From Polyangiaceae bacterium (GTDB taxonomy: Bacteria > Myxococcota_A > Polyangia > Polyangiales > Polyangiaceae): a DNA stretch of 64,000 nucleotides. The notes under the pieces were generated by a model. The model had not been told where the DNA came from. It saw nothing but the letters and a program-made list of their open reading frames with translations, and did not search any database. Positions 32,847-42,260 of the stretch are shown here, one piece after another. The stretch covers positions 1 through 64,000 of the forward strand of contig CANJMI010000005.1 in the NCBI GenBank assembly GCA_947475525.1, read 5' to 3'. Numbering within the stretch: position 1 is the first letter of the stretch; every line of letters begins with the position of its first letter. The translations under genes and the position numbers were made by a program.

Positions 32847-34223
32847 TCACGTCGATGGGGATTCACGACGCACGAGCAGCACCTTCGGAAGGGACATCTC
32901 TTCGTACGCGTAGCGCACGCCTTCGCGGCCGACGCCACTTCGCTTAACGCCGCCATAGGGCATGTTGTCGAAGCGCAGCGTAGGAAAGTCATCGACGATC
33001 ACACCACCCACATCGAGGTCGCGGAACGCTCGTTCGATCCGCGCTTTGTCCTTCGTAAAGACGCTCGCGTGGATGCCAAAGCGCGAGGCGTTCACAGCCG
33101 CAAAGGCCTCAGCTTCGGTGTCGAAAGACGCGAGGCACACCACCGGCGCAAACGCCTCTTCGCTCGCGAGTCTGCAACCCTTCGGCACACCCTCGAGCAG
33201 CGTTGGAGTCACGAGGTCACCTTCGCGTCGCCCGCCGGCGAGCACCCTGGCCCCCGCGCTCTCGGCCTCGCTTATCCACTCCATTGCGCGGGAGGCTGCA
33301 GCGCCCGTGATCATCGGACCGCACACGGTGTTCGGATCGAGCGGGTCGCCGTAGGGGATAGCGAGCGTCTCGGCAACCATCGCCTCGCGAAATGCTGGAT
33401 AAATCGCGGCTTCGGCGCGCGCATGCTGCGCCGAGATGCACACCTGACCTGCGTAACCGTAACCGCTTGTCGCGATGCGCGACGCCGCCCATCCGAGCTC
33501 CGCATCCGCGAAAACGAGCGCGCTCGCATCGCCGCCAAGCTCGAGCACGAGGGGCTTGTCCTTCGCGACCTCGCGCACGCGAAACCCGACGGCCTCCGAG
33601 CCGGTAAAGCTTACGCACTTCACACGCGGGTCTTTGACTGCAAGCTCCGCCACGCCAGCGTCGCAGCCGACCACGTTCAACACGCCGGGCGGCACACCGC
33701 ACGCTTCGATCAGTCGGGCGAGCGCGAAGGTCGAGCGCAGCGCGAGCGGAGACGGCTTCAGGATCACCGTATTGCCAGCGGCTAGCGCCGGCGCAAGCTT
33801 GTGAGCCGCGAGATTGTAGGGCCAGTTGTACGGGACGATCGCGAGGACCGGGCCGAGACCGACGCGCTCCACGAAACAGCGGTAATTGGCGCCCCGAGCG
33901 TCGAAACCAAGGGGCAGCTCTTCGCGAGCTTCCGCGCCCGCGAGCTCAGCCGCGAGCTGAAACGTGATGGCGAGACGGGTCACCTCAGCACGGGCCCACG
34001 TCACAGGCTTGCGCACCTCGCGCGCCATCGTGTCCGCGAGAAAGTCGGCTTCGACGAGCACGCGAGCGGCGATCCTTTCAAGCAGCGCTTTGCGCTCGCA
34101 GCGGGGCGCACGCGACCACACGGGGAACGCCTGCGCGGCGGCCTCGATGGCGCGATCCATCATGGGCCAAGGCGCATCATCCGGCCCCTCGAGCCAACAC
34201 CCGCCGACAAGCACGCTGCTCAT
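32847..34223 (-). CDS. Aldehyde dehydrogenase family protein
   Basis: 458 residues from ATG 34223; the upstream in-frame extension runs through the tRNA and is not real. ALDH superfamily motifs: VLAIVPYNWPYNLAAHKLAP, NTVILKPSPLAL, CVSFTGSEAVG, LVLELGGDASALVFADA (general-base Glu), catalytic Cys in YGYAGQVCISAQHA, EEAFAPVV and PYGGVKRSGVGREG. The class fits succinate-semialdehyde/lactaldehyde-type NAD(P) enzymes. Its Shine-Dalgarno lies in the 3' arm of a hairpin between the tRNA and the gene (see 34232-34263). Confidence 0.9.
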   Translation of the reverse strand: MSSVLVGGCWLEGPDDAPWPMMDRAIEAAAQAFPVWSRAPRCERKALLERIAARVLVEADFLADTMAREVRKPVTWARAEVTRLAITFQLAAELAGAEAREELPLGFDARGANYRCFVERVGLGPVLAIVPYNWPYNLAAHKLAPALAAGNTVILKPSPLALRSTFALARLIEACGVPPGVLNVVGCDAGVAELAVKDPRVKCVSFTGSEAVGFRVREVAKDKPLVLELGGDASALVFADAELGWAASRIATSGYGYAGQVCISAQHARAEAAIYPAFREAMVAETLAIPYGDPLDPNTVCGPMITGAAASRAMEWISEAESAGARVLAGGRREGDLVTPTLLEGVPKGCRLASEEAFAPVVCLASFDTEAEAFAAVNASRFGIHASVFTKDKARIERAFRDLDVGGVIVDDFPTLRFDNMPYGGVKRSGVGREGVRYAYEEMSLPKVLLVRRESPST

Positions 34224-34231
34224 CGAACTCC

Positions 34232-34263
34232 CCCCCGCTGCAGAAGGCTGCGCAGCGTGGGGG
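34232..34263 (-). promoter_or_regulatory. GC-rich hairpin between tRNA-Ser and the ALDH gene
   Basis: On the minus strand CCCCC-AC-GCTGC pairs with GCAGC-GGGGG around a ten-base loop (arms 34263-34252 and 34241-34232). The 3' arm is continuous with the only purine-rich Shine-Dalgarno-like stretch before ATG 34223. It could end tRNA transcription, mask the ribosome site, or both; no U-tract follows. Confidence 0.4.
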
Positions 34264-34274
34264 ATGGGGCTCGG

Positions 34275-34359
<85 letters not shown>

Positions 34360-34416
34360 GGGGCGAGGCGTTCTTCTAGGCGAAGAGCGCCCGCCGGGCA
34401 AGCCTCGGTGCGTGAA

Positions 34417-35751
34417 TCAGCCACCCGCAAACCCGCACACGACGTCCGTCAGGACCTCGGTTCCCCAGCGTAAGCCGTCTATCGGGATGCGCTCGTTGTG
34501 CCCGTGGAACATGTCCGCGAAACGCATGTCCGGCGGCAGCAGCACCGGTGAAAAGCCGTACCAACGCGCACCGAGGCGAGTGAATGACTTCGCGTCGGTG
34601 AAGCCTGGAATCATGTAGGGGATGGGCGTCGCGTCCGGCTCGCGCTCGCGCAGCACCCCCAAAATACGGTCGTAGAGCGGCGAGGCGACGGGCTCCGTCT
34701 CGACGGGCGGTGCAGACCGCATCACCTCGAGCTCGAACTCCGGGCCCAGCACGTCACCGAGCTCCCGAAGGAAATCGGCGTCCGATTGGCCCGGCAGCGT
34801 GCGCCCGTCTATCTCGAGCTCGGCGAGACCTGGAATCACATTCGTCTTATTGCCGGCGCGCACGACCGTAGCCGATGCGGTGTTGGAGAGCATGGCCCCG
34901 AGCGCGCGCGCGACACTCGCATCGGGCAAGAGCTTCACGAGCCGCGGCAGGATGTCCGTCTTCGTTATCGCGGAGAGGATCGGCTTGACGAGCGCAGGCT
35001 GCGCCGAGGCGATGCCCGCAAGAAAGTCGGAGACGACGCGAGTCCGATGCGGCGGGAGACCCTTCGCAAGCCGGAGTACCCCTTGGGCTAGCTTGGTTAT
35101 CGCGGAGTCGTTCCGGGGCATCGAGCCATGACCCGGTTCACCTCGCACGCGCGCGCGGACCCAGCAAAATCCCTTCTCGGCCACCTGGACGGTGAAGAAA
35201 CGCTTGCCGCCGAGATTGAGGTTGAAGCCACCGCCTTCGCCGATCGCGTACTCCGCACGCACGAGGTCAGCATGGTTGTCGCAGAGCCACGCCGACCCGA
35301 ACTCACAGCCGGCCTCCTCGTCCGCGACGCCCGCAAAAATGATGTCGCGGTCGAGGCGAATGTTCTCCCTCGCGAGCCGGGTGACGAGCGCGACCGACAT
35401 CGCCGCATGGTTCTTCATGTCGATGGCCCCGCGGCCCCAAAGGCAGCCCTCCGCGATCACGCCCGAGAACGGTGGGTAGCGCCATTGCGACGCATCCGCT
35501 TCAACGACGTCGAGGTGCGCGGTGAGGAGAAGCGGCGGCTTCGCTCCGGTGCCCTTGTGCCGAACGACGACGTTCGCACGCCCCGGAGCGCTCTCGAGCA
35601 CCTTGGGGTCGAGTCCCGCGGCCGAGAATTCGGTGGCAAGCAGGTGCGCGGCTTCACGCTCGTTGCCGGGCGGATTGGTCGTGTCGATTCGGATCAGACG
35701 CTGGCAAAGATCGACCGCGTGGTCGCACATCTCGGAATCGGCGCGCAGCAT
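34417..35751 (-). CDS. M20/M25/M40 family metallopeptidase
   Basis: 444 residues from ATG 35751, 10 bp after the upstream stop; longer in-frame starts overlap the neighbour. M20 zinc ligands: His in LLTAHLDVVEAD, bridging Asp in WGRGAIDMKNH, catalytic Glu-Glu in GVADEEAGCEFG, acidic ligand in AIGEGGGF and the C-terminal His in MFHGHNERI. The dimerisation domain is in place (GEPGHGSMPRNDSAI). Resembles ArgE/DapE/CPG2-like enzymes, especially the carboxypeptidase-PM20D1-like group. Cytoplasmic; no signal peptide. Likely to hydrolyse N-acyl amino acids or dipeptides. Confidence 0.9.
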   Translation of the reverse strand: MLRADSEMCDHAVDLCQRLIRIDTTNPPGNEREAAHLLATEFSAAGLDPKVLESAPGRANVVVRHKGTGAKPPLLLTAHLDVVEADASQWRYPPFSGVIAEGCLWGRGAIDMKNHAAMSVALVTRLARENIRLDRDIIFAGVADEEAGCEFGSAWLCDNHADLVRAEYAIGEGGGFNLNLGGKRFFTVQVAEKGFCWVRARVRGEPGHGSMPRNDSAITKLAQGVLRLAKGLPPHRTRVVSDFLAGIASAQPALVKPILSAITKTDILPRLVKLLPDASVARALGAMLSNTASATVVRAGNKTNVIPGLAELEIDGRTLPGQSDADFLRELGDVLGPEFELEVMRSAPPVETEPVASPLYDRILGVLREREPDATPIPYMIPGFTDAKSFTRLGARWYGFSPVLLPPDMRFADMFHGHNERIPIDGLRWGTEVLTDVVCGFAGG

Positions 35752-35761
35752 CGCCGTGACG

Positions 35762-37321
35762 TTACCACGAGCGAGTAGCCAAGGCCGTCGGGTCACCGTT
35801 CGCGTCGAACGCCAGTGCATAGATGCGACGCTCCTCGTCTTGCAAAAACAGGATGCCCCGCTTTTGTCCGCCGACAGCACGCATCGCTCGCGCGTCAAGT
35901 CCGCCCGCCGCCGCGTCTTCGAAGACGACCTTCGGGTTCGCGCGGGCCTCCTTCGATGTCGAGACATACGCGCGCCCGATGCCGCCCGAGTCCACCACCA
36001 GAGAGACGAGAGCATCGCCGACCGGCACGACGACGACGTTTTCTGCGGAGGGTGGGACGCTGGTCTCGTTGCGGCACTCGTGCCCGTCGCATCGGCGCAC
36101 CTCGATGCGCGCTGAGCCCAGCCGGACGCTGCGGATCTGTCCGCCAAAACAGGAGAGTTCGCCGTCGGAAGGAAAGTCGTCGAGCCGAAAGCGCTTGCCC
36201 GCTCCGATCAGCAGCTTGCGCTTCTTCGCTCCCTCGAGAACGAGCGCATGCGCCTGCCCGAGGGCGCACCGCGTGAGGATCTTCGTTGGCGGCTCGAAGC
36301 TCCCGATGGTGCTCCGTCGCGTGAGCCTATCGCGCTCAAGTGCAGCAAAATACAAGGGAGTGTAACTTCTGTTCGGCTGCCACCACACGATCCCCGCGGG
36401 GAAGAGAAGCGCCCTCGAACCAACCGGCAGCTCGAGCAAACGGCTCTCCTGCGGCTGACCGGGTACGAGGCGCACAAGGCGCCAGCTGTCGCCCTTTTCT
36501 TCGTTCTCATGGGGTTCGGTTTGCAAAACCGTGGCCTCGCCGCTCATGCGCACAACCGCAAAAGCCTCCTCCGTAGGCGGACTCCAAATCCGCGTGCCTG
36601 CCGCCGCGTCGAAGAAGCCGAGTCGGCCCGCGACCCGACCGAACAAGAACTCGGGAGCCTTCGCTTCGGACCAGGGCATGCGCGGTGGGTTTGGCAGGTT
36701 TTCGCCGAGCGCGAGGCAGCGCAACTCGGGAGTCGAAGACTCGAGGTCGACGCGACACCACCGCGGCTCATCCCCGGGCAGCAAGAAGCGCAACGCGCCG
36801 TCCGCCGAGCTCCAATCAAACGTGATCGCGTCGAGCGAAAAGCCTGTGGCCAAGACCTCCATCCCGGCTCGTTTCAGCGCGACCACCGTCGGCTCAGGGC
36901 TCACGCCCTTCCACGAAGGTGTGCCCGCCGGGAGGCCCGCATCGCGGAGCATCGTCCACAGACGATCCACCGTGGCATCACGCTCGGTACTCGAAGCGGC
37001 GAGTGACACCACAAGACGCGGCGCGGTCGCGAACGAAGCGCTCAGAGGTGGGGCCTTCAAAGCCTCATCGAGTAGGCGGCTCACGTCGGCGCAGCGCTTC
37101 GGCCAACCGCGGCCCGCGTCGGGACCGAGGGCAATGGTGCGCATGCGCGTACTCGGTCGCGCCCCCGAGGCGAGGGCAGGTCCCACCAGGCAGAGTTCTG
37201 CATCCACCCACGCTGACGCCGCGGCCTGACGGGCGCGTTCATCAAGCGCTCGACCGGTCACGAACCACGCGACGACGCTCGCCAATGCGGCGAATCCGAG
37301 CGTCACGAGCCACCGGACCAT
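35762..37321 (-). CDS. Signal-anchored hypothetical protein, propeller-like
   Basis: 519 residues. An N-terminal membrane anchor (LVTLGFAALASVVAWFVTG, 5-23) is followed by a periplasmic domain. Repeated short beta motifs (RLGFFDAAAGTRIW, LLELPVGSRALLFPAGIVWW, AHALVLEGAKKRKLLIGAG, GILFLQDEERRIYALAFDAN) suggest a beta-propeller, but no named repeat fits. Four scattered Cys may form disulfides. It ends 10 bp before the M20 peptidase gene, so the pair is probably co-transcribed. No recognised family. Confidence 0.65.
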   Translation of the reverse strand: MVRWLVTLGFAALASVVAWFVTGRALDERARQAAASAWVDAELCLVGPALASGARPSTRMRTIALGPDAGRGWPKRCADVSRLLDEALKAPPLSASFATAPRLVVSLAASSTERDATVDRLWTMLRDAGLPAGTPSWKGVSPEPTVVALKRAGMEVLATGFSLDAITFDWSSADGALRFLLPGDEPRWCRVDLESSTPELRCLALGENLPNPPRMPWSEAKAPEFLFGRVAGRLGFFDAAAGTRIWSPPTEEAFAVVRMSGEATVLQTEPHENEEKGDSWRLVRLVPGQPQESRLLELPVGSRALLFPAGIVWWQPNRSYTPLYFAALERDRLTRRSTIGSFEPPTKILTRCALGQAHALVLEGAKKRKLLIGAGKRFRLDDFPSDGELSCFGGQIRSVRLGSARIEVRRCDGHECRNETSVPPSAENVVVVPVGDALVSLVVDSGGIGRAYVSTSKEARANPKVVFEDAAAGGLDARAMRAVGGQKRGILFLQDEERRIYALAFDANGDPTALATRSW

Positions 37322-37384
37322 CCCGCTGTCCTAGCGAGGCGGCGCACGCGCAGGCAAGAAAGGGGCGGACGTAGCCTGCACGCG

Positions 37385-38698
37385 TCATCCGAACGCGTCG
37401 CGAACGCCCAAAATGACTTCCAACCACAGCATCGCGCACACGGCCCACACGCAGAAGGTCAGCACGTCGGCGGCGCGCTCGCGTCGCACCTCGGCGACAC
37501 GCGCCACGCTCGCGAAGCCGATCGCGGCGACCACCCCAGGAGCGACGAAGAGGTAGCTCGCTTGAACGAACGCCAGCGAGACGACGACTCCCGCACCCGC
37601 AAAAATGGCCCAAGCCCGCGCGGCACGAACGCGCTTTCTCACGGCAAAAAGCAGCAACGCGGTCTCCGCTAACGCGAGCCAGACCGACCACGGCTCGGGC
37701 CACGAAACCACAAAGAGGGACAGCACGTCGAACCACACCGCCCGCGGCTCGCCCTCCGCGGCGCGGAGACGGGTGTCCGCGCGACCGAACACGCGCGTCA
37801 TGCCGAGCACGTTGTCACCGTGATGCTGAAGACTCTGCGAGGAGAGATGCCGGAGGTCGTCATCCCGTCGGTGGTAACGCTCGACTCCGCGAATAAACGC
37901 AAAGTTGAAGCCGGGAACTCCAGCGCGCCCGAACACCGTCAGGTCCGTGTCGTTCGGCATGCGCTCGTAGACCCCGCCGAAGAGTGAGCTCGTCACCGGA
38001 CGCGTGAGCGCCCGCGCCATCGCGCGAATGCCCCCGAGCCGCACGTGCTTGGTCTCGAACATCATGCTCGGCCCTTCGGTGCCGCGCGCTTCGACGTTGA
38101 TAACCGCGCCAATTCGAGCAAATTCACGTGAAGTTCGAACAAAGGCCTCGGCTCCTAGCATGCCTGCCTCTTCGCCATCGTCGAAGAGCAGCACAACATC
38201 CCGCTCGACGGCTCCGCCCGTGACGAGCGCATGGGCCACCTCGAGCAGCGTCGCGATGCCGGCGCCATCATCGCTCGCGCCGGGGCCCGTGGGCACCGAG
38301 TCGTAATGACACGCGAGAAGCAGGGCCTCGTCTTTGCCCGAAGTTCCGGCGATCGTCGCGACCACGTTCTCCACGTCCGCGCAGAATTTACCGGAGCAGC
38401 CCGTGAGCCTGTCGACCCGCGGCTCGAGGCCAAGGCGCCGCAACTCGGCTTCGATGCGTGCTCGCACCGCGCGGTTCGCCTCGCTGCCTCGAGGATGAGG
38501 CCGCTCGTCCCCAAGAACACGCCTCAAGACTTCGAACGCCCGACCCGCAGCGAACTCGCCATTCGGCGCACTCTCTCTCGCGACCGGCGCCTCAAATCGG
38601 CCGCGCACAAGCGCGAACATCGCGGCGAGCACGGCGGCGAGCACGGCGGCGTAGACGAGCACGCGCCGAGTCCTTGGATTCGCTCTGCCGATCAGCAT
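37385..38698 (-). CDS. M28 metallopeptidase with C-terminal membrane domain (Fxna/ERMP1-like)
   Basis: 437 residues from ATG 38698; the longer open frame is antisense to the HAD gene and is rejected. One N-terminal helix (VLVYAAVLAAVLAAMFALV) anchors the protein. The M28 core follows: LLACHYDSVPTGPGASDDGA (His, Asp ligands), LLFDDGEEAGMLGA (Glu-Glu), NVEARGTEGPSMMFET and the His in GVERYHRRDDD. Three to four membrane helices close the protein (about 335-430). The layout matches ERMP1/Fxna-like aminopeptidases. The active site should face the periplasm. Confidence 0.87.
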   Translation of the reverse strand: MLIGRANPRTRRVLVYAAVLAAVLAAMFALVRGRFEAPVARESAPNGEFAAGRAFEVLRRVLGDERPHPRGSEANRAVRARIEAELRRLGLEPRVDRLTGCSGKFCADVENVVATIAGTSGKDEALLLACHYDSVPTGPGASDDGAGIATLLEVAHALVTGGAVERDVVLLFDDGEEAGMLGAEAFVRTSREFARIGAVINVEARGTEGPSMMFETKHVRLGGIRAMARALTRPVTSSLFGGVYERMPNDTDLTVFGRAGVPGFNFAFIRGVERYHRRDDDLRHLSSQSLQHHGDNVLGMTRVFGRADTRLRAAEGEPRAVWFDVLSLFVVSWPEPWSVWLALAETALLLFAVRKRVRAARAWAIFAGAGVVVSLAFVQASYLFVAPGVVAAIGFASVARVAEVRRERAADVLTFCVWAVCAMLWLEVILGVRDAFG

Positions 38699-38731
38699 TG
38701 TGGCGGTGAGGATACCTGCGACAATCTCCGC

Positions 38732-39376
38732 GTGCTCCCCACCGCTCTCCGCGCGCTGATTTTTGACATGGACGGGCTGATGGTGGACAGCGAGCCTCTC
38801 TGGTGGCGGGTCGAGTACGCGCTGGCGGAAGCGCACGGCATCACGTGGACCGATGAGCTCGCGCTGTCGTGCGTCGGCGGCGGCTTGCCCAACGTGATCC
38901 GTACGATGCAGGGACACGGCCTCAGCGTGAACATCGACGCTGGCGTGACGTTCCTCGTCGAAACATTCATGACCCGCATAAGCGAACTCGAGCTGAAGCC
39001 AGGGTGCCTTGAACTCATCGACGCGGGCCGCAACTTCGGCCTCCGCCTCGCCGTCGCATCCTCCTCGACGGCGAACCTCATCGAGAAGGTGCTCGCACGC
39101 TTCGAGCTCAGGTCGCACTTCGATGTCGTCGTCTCGGGCGAAGCCGTCACCCACGCGAAACCCGCTCCCGACATCTTCCTCGTCGCGGCCGAGAAACTCG
39201 GCGTTGCAGCGCGCGAGGCCGTCGTTCTCGAAGACTCCATCGCGGGCGTACGCGCCGCGAACGCCGCCAAAATCGCTGTGATTGCGGTGCCCGAGTTCGA
39301 CCGCGAGCGTTTCGCATCGCTGACCCCCCACGTCCTCGCCGATCTGCACGAAGCGCGCGTGCTCCTCGGGCTCTGA
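38732..39376 (+). CDS. HAD-superfamily phosphatase (beta-phosphoglucomutase/phosphatase type)
   Basis: 214 residues from GTG 38732, 33 bp from the divergent M28 start. HAD motif I is LIFDMDGLMVDSE, motif II Ser in LAVASSSTANLIE, motif III Lys in HAKPAPDIFLVAAEKLG and motif IV VVLEDSIAGVRAA. The helical cap between motifs I and II is of the PGMB/CbbY type. A sugar-phosphate substrate is likely. No RBS is visible and no partner gene is evident. Confidence 0.88.
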   Translation: MLPTALRALIFDMDGLMVDSEPLWWRVEYALAEAHGITWTDELALSCVGGGLPNVIRTMQGHGLSVNIDAGVTFLVETFMTRISELELKPGCLELIDAGRNFGLRLAVASSSTANLIEKVLARFELRSHFDVVVSGEAVTHAKPAPDIFLVAAEKLGVAAREAVVLEDSIAGVRAANAAKIAVIAVPEFDRERFASLTPHVLADLHEARVLLGL

Positions 39377-39403
39377 CGACCGCGTGTGCTACGAGACTGC
39401 CGA

Positions 39404-40384
39404 ATGACCGAGGAGCCACAGGACCACGAGCGAGACCACGAAGCGCCGCGCCATCCGGGTGCGCGCCCGAGCGTTCACTTCGCGCTCTTTCTCGCGACTC
39501 TCGCGTCGCTGTTTCTGACCGGAGCGCTGCAGGTCTATCCGGAGAGCGAAGCCTTCAGTTGGCGTGGCCTCGTGCGACACTTGCCGGCGGGCTGGACCTT
39601 CGCGGTCCCGATGATGAGCATCCTCGTCTGCCACGAGTTCGGCCATTACTTCGCGGCGCGCTGGCATGGCGTACCCGCCTCGCTGCCCTACTTCATCCCG
39701 CTCCCGTTCTTGAGCCCGTTCGGCACGATGGGCGCCGTCATATCGATGCCCGAGCGCATCCGGTCGCGCAACGCCCTGCTCGACATCGGCGCCGCAGGTC
39801 CACTCGCGGGTCTCATCGTCGCCATCCCCGTCCTAGCGATCGGCCTCGCGCAATCGCCAATCGTGCGTCCAAGCGGCGGCTGGGTCGAAGGGCAGTCCAT
39901 CTTTTACTTCGCGCTCAAGCGGGTGATCTTGGGGCCCATCCCCGCGGGTCACGATGTGCTTTTGAACCCGACGGCGTTCGCCGGTTGGGCCGGGCTTTTT
40001 GTCACGGTGCTCAATTTGTTGCCCGTCGCGCAGCTCGATGGCGGGCACATCGGCTACGCGCTCTTCGGGCGGCACCAGAACGCACTCGCCCGCGTGATCC
40101 ACGCGACCTTACCGGTGGTATTTCTCTACAACCTCATCACGTTCCGCACGTTCGAACCCGGCATGATTTGGCTGGTTTGGTTCGTCCTCCTCGCGCTGCT
40201 CATGCGTGCGACAGGAGGCAACCACCCGCCTACGGAATCCGACACGGAGGCCCTCACGCCAGGCCGACGGGCCATCGGGGTCTTGTGTCTGATTTTGTTC
40301 GCGGTGCTGTTCATGCCAACCCCGATGCGCGAGGCAGACAAGTCCAACGTGCGGGATGCGGCCTCAGTCGAGCAAGCGAAGTAG
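39404..40384 (+). CDS. M50 site-2 protease family intramembrane protease
   Basis: 326 residues from ATG 39404 (GTG 39386 is possible). A charged N-terminus is followed by six to eight membrane helices. Zinc site: HEFGH (SILVCHEFGHYFAARWHG) with the third ligand in NLLPVAQLDGGHIGYALFG. The segment between (LPYFIPLPFLSPFGTMGAVI, then IGAAGPLAG) matches the EGY1/S2P-like group common in Planctomycetes and Myxococcota. Could cleave membrane-bound anti-sigma or regulatory proteins; target unknown. Confidence 0.9.
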   Translation: MTEEPQDHERDHEAPRHPGARPSVHFALFLATLASLFLTGALQVYPESEAFSWRGLVRHLPAGWTFAVPMMSILVCHEFGHYFAARWHGVPASLPYFIPLPFLSPFGTMGAVISMPERIRSRNALLDIGAAGPLAGLIVAIPVLAIGLAQSPIVRPSGGWVEGQSIFYFALKRVILGPIPAGHDVLLNPTAFAGWAGLFVTVLNLLPVAQLDGGHIGYALFGRHQNALARVIHATLPVVFLYNLITFRTFEPGMIWLVWFVLLALLMRATGGNHPPTESDTEALTPGRRAIGVLCLILFAVLFMPTPMREADKSNVRDAASVEQAK

Positions 40385-40416
40385 CCGCGCTGCTTGAAAC
40401 CAGCGCACGTCAGCCG

Positions 40417-40899
40417 TCAGCCGAATTTTCCCGCGAGCGCGGCGACGACGTTGGGCGGAACGTAACGGCTGACATCGCCATTGTGGCTCGCGATCTCGCG
40501 GACGAGCGACGCGGTGAGGAATCCGTACTTGCTCGCAGTCGGTAAAAACACCGTCTCGACGTCAGGCGCCATGTCCGCGTTCGCCTGTGCGATTTGGAGC
40601 TCGTATTCGAAGTCCATCGAGTGACGAAGCCCGCGAATCACGACGTGCGCATCGGCACGCTTGCAGAAATCGATCAGGAGTCCGCCGAACGAAGCGATCT
40701 CGACGTTCGGAAGGGGCACCGCCGCCTCGCGAAGCATCGCGATGCGCTCGTCGACGTTAAAGAGCGGCGTGCGCGTCGGGTGCACGCCGACCGCAACGAT
40801 CACACGATCGAAGAGCCTCGCGGCGCGGTGCATGAGATCGACGTGACCGAGCGTCACAGGATCGAAACTGCCTGCGTAAATGGCTGGACGCGAGCTCAT
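40417..40899 (-). CDS. coaD: Phosphopantetheine adenylyltransferase
   Basis: 160 residues, the usual CoaD length. The nucleotidyltransferase signature AIYAGSFDPVTLGHVDLMHR (T/HxGH) and VIRGLRHSMDFEYELQIAQAN are diagnostic; ISSTKI-like TASLVREIA closes the active site. It transfers AMP from ATP to 4'-phosphopantetheine, the penultimate step of coenzyme A synthesis, in the cytoplasm. Its ATG overlaps the stop of the upstream lipoprotein gene (ATGA), and it is the last gene of the three-gene operon 43105-40417. Confidence 0.97.
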   Translation of the reverse strand: MSSRPAIYAGSFDPVTLGHVDLMHRAARLFDRVIVAVGVHPTRTPLFNVDERIAMLREAAVPLPNVEIASFGGLLIDFCKRADAHVVIRGLRHSMDFEYELQIAQANADMAPDVETVFLPTASKYGFLTASLVREIASHNGDVSRYVPPNVVAALAGKFG

Positions 40900-42260
40900 C
40901 GCGCGAGCTCGCCGCCTTGGAGCAACGAGTCGCCAGGCATCCCCATCTCGTAGCCGCCGCCGTCGAGGGGCATCCCGTCCGGTCCGAGCGGGATAGGCGG
41001 CGAGGCGGGCACGGGCGGAGATTGCTCGAGCCAGAGCACGCGCCCACCGTCGGAGAGAGTCAGGCGAAAAGAGGCGAGAAACGCGGCACCGAGCGCGCCA
41101 TCCAGGTCGACCTCCAGCTCGCGCTCGAGCCTGTCGAAATTCGGTCCCGAGACCGCAGGAACGGATGGCACGGTGAACGCGCCGAGCTTCAACGCCGGCA
41201 CCGTACCCTGACGGACCTCTGGCCCCGGTACCGCGAGACGCTCGAGTTTCGTCGCGTCGAGACCGATTTTTTTCCAGCCGGCGTCATCGAGCGCCATCGA
41301 GAAACCCATGCTCGTGTCGACGAGGAGTGGAGAGAGCGCGTCGCGATCGCCGAGGTTGCCGGTGATGGTCATGCCGCCGCCGCGCAGGTACGCGACATCG
41401 AGTCGGCTCGCGATTGGCGGAGCCGGCGGAGAGAACATGCGGGCCACGAACTGACGTCCGCGAAAGTCGAGCGTCACGTTGAGGTGGCGCAGCAAGTTGG
41501 CACCCAAGAGCGCCTTTATCGGCGCACCGAGCTGCTGCGAGAGCCCGGAGAGATCCTGCGCGAGGGCCGGCACGTCCCGCACCTCGAGACGGCGGCCGAA
41601 GCGCAGCGACACCCACGAAGGCTTCGCACTCGAGCCCGAATCGAGCATCAACTCGGCCGTTCCAGTGGCCACGAGCGCGAGCACAGGTTCACCGTCGATC
41701 TCAACCGGAACAACGTAGAGCGGCGCGCCTCCGGGGGAGACACGCGACATCTCGACCGCGACAAGCGAGCCCTCGGTCGCACTCGTATCGAATGGTTTGC
41801 GCCCCGCGCCGCTGTGCGCAAGTGCACTTATCGCCTTCGCCCAGCCGTCATCGATCTCGGGATCGCTCAAGAGTTGGTCGAGCTCTTCAGCCGCGCGATC
41901 GACATCGCCACGGTACCAATGCGCGCGGCCGCGAAGCGACGCCGCCTGCGAGCCGGAAACTCCCTTCAATAACCGAAGGACCTCGTCGTACTCGAGCCGC
42001 GCGAGCGCAACCCGAGCCGCGAGCGTCCGCACATCGGGGTCCTCCTTGACGAGTTCGAGCGCGTGATGCGCGGAGTCGTGAGCCGCATCCATCGACGCCT
42101 GGCGGTACTCGGCAAGTGCACGCTGGTACCATTTCTCAGCTTTTTCTGGACGTTCGGCGCGCGGCGAGTTCACCGAAGGACAGCCGAACGAGCAGACCGC
42201 GAGTGCGACAGCCGCCGCCCGGAGCAACGGCGAGGAAAAGGAACGAAGGCGCGTGTTCAT
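40896..42260 (-). CDS. TPR-containing lipoprotein with two aspartic-protease-like lobes
   Basis: 454 residues. Lipobox CSFGCP at about 23-27. Residues 38-150 are TPR-like helices. Two related beta lobes follow. Lobe 1 (about 180-278) has AELMLDSGSSAKPSWVSL and ends KALLGANLLRHLNVTLDFRG, the standard retropepsin-like ILGADFLR-type close. Lobe 2 (about 283-430) has SPLLVDTSMGFSMALDDAGW and ends GALGAAFLASFRLTLSDGGR. So the two catalytic-loop positions read D-S-G and D-T-S. Many bacterial homologues have a single lobe and dimerise. It overlaps coaD and the exonuclease gene by 4 bp each. Confidence 0.78.
   Translation of the reverse strand: MNTRLRSFSSPLLRAAAVALAVCSFGCPSVNSPRAERPEKAEKWYQRALAEYRQASMDAAHDSAHHALELVKEDPDVRTLAARVALARLEYDEVLRLLKGVSGSQAASLRGRAHWYRGDVDRAAEELDQLLSDPEIDDGWAKAISALAHSGAGRKPFDTSATEGSLVAVEMSRVSPGGAPLYVVPVEIDGEPVLALVATGTAELMLDSGSSAKPSWVSLRFGRRLEVRDVPALAQDLSGLSQQLGAPIKALLGANLLRHLNVTLDFRGRQFVARMFSPPAPPIASRLDVAYLRGGGMTITGNLGDRDALSPLLVDTSMGFSMALDDAGWKKIGLDATKLERLAVPGPEVRQGTVPALKLGAFTVPSVPAVSGPNFDRLERELEVDLDGALGAAFLASFRLTLSDGGRVLWLEQSPPVPASPPIPLGPDGMPLDGGGYEMGMPGDSLLQGGELAR

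Noticed and set aside
31460-32992. 510-codon minus-strand frame
   Set aside because: Antisense to the TonB-dependent receptor; Arg/Ala/His-rich composition without domain signatures.
35762-36147. N-terminal extension of the M20 peptidase
   Set aside because: Would overlap the upstream protein's C-terminus by 386 bases and reads as Arg/Ser-rich shadow sequence; ATG 35751 follows the upstream stop and precedes the domain.
38699-39349. 217-residue N-terminal extension of the M28 membrane peptidase
   Set aside because: Lies antisense to the HAD phosphatase, whose four motifs are intact; ATG 38698 gives a normal membrane anchor.
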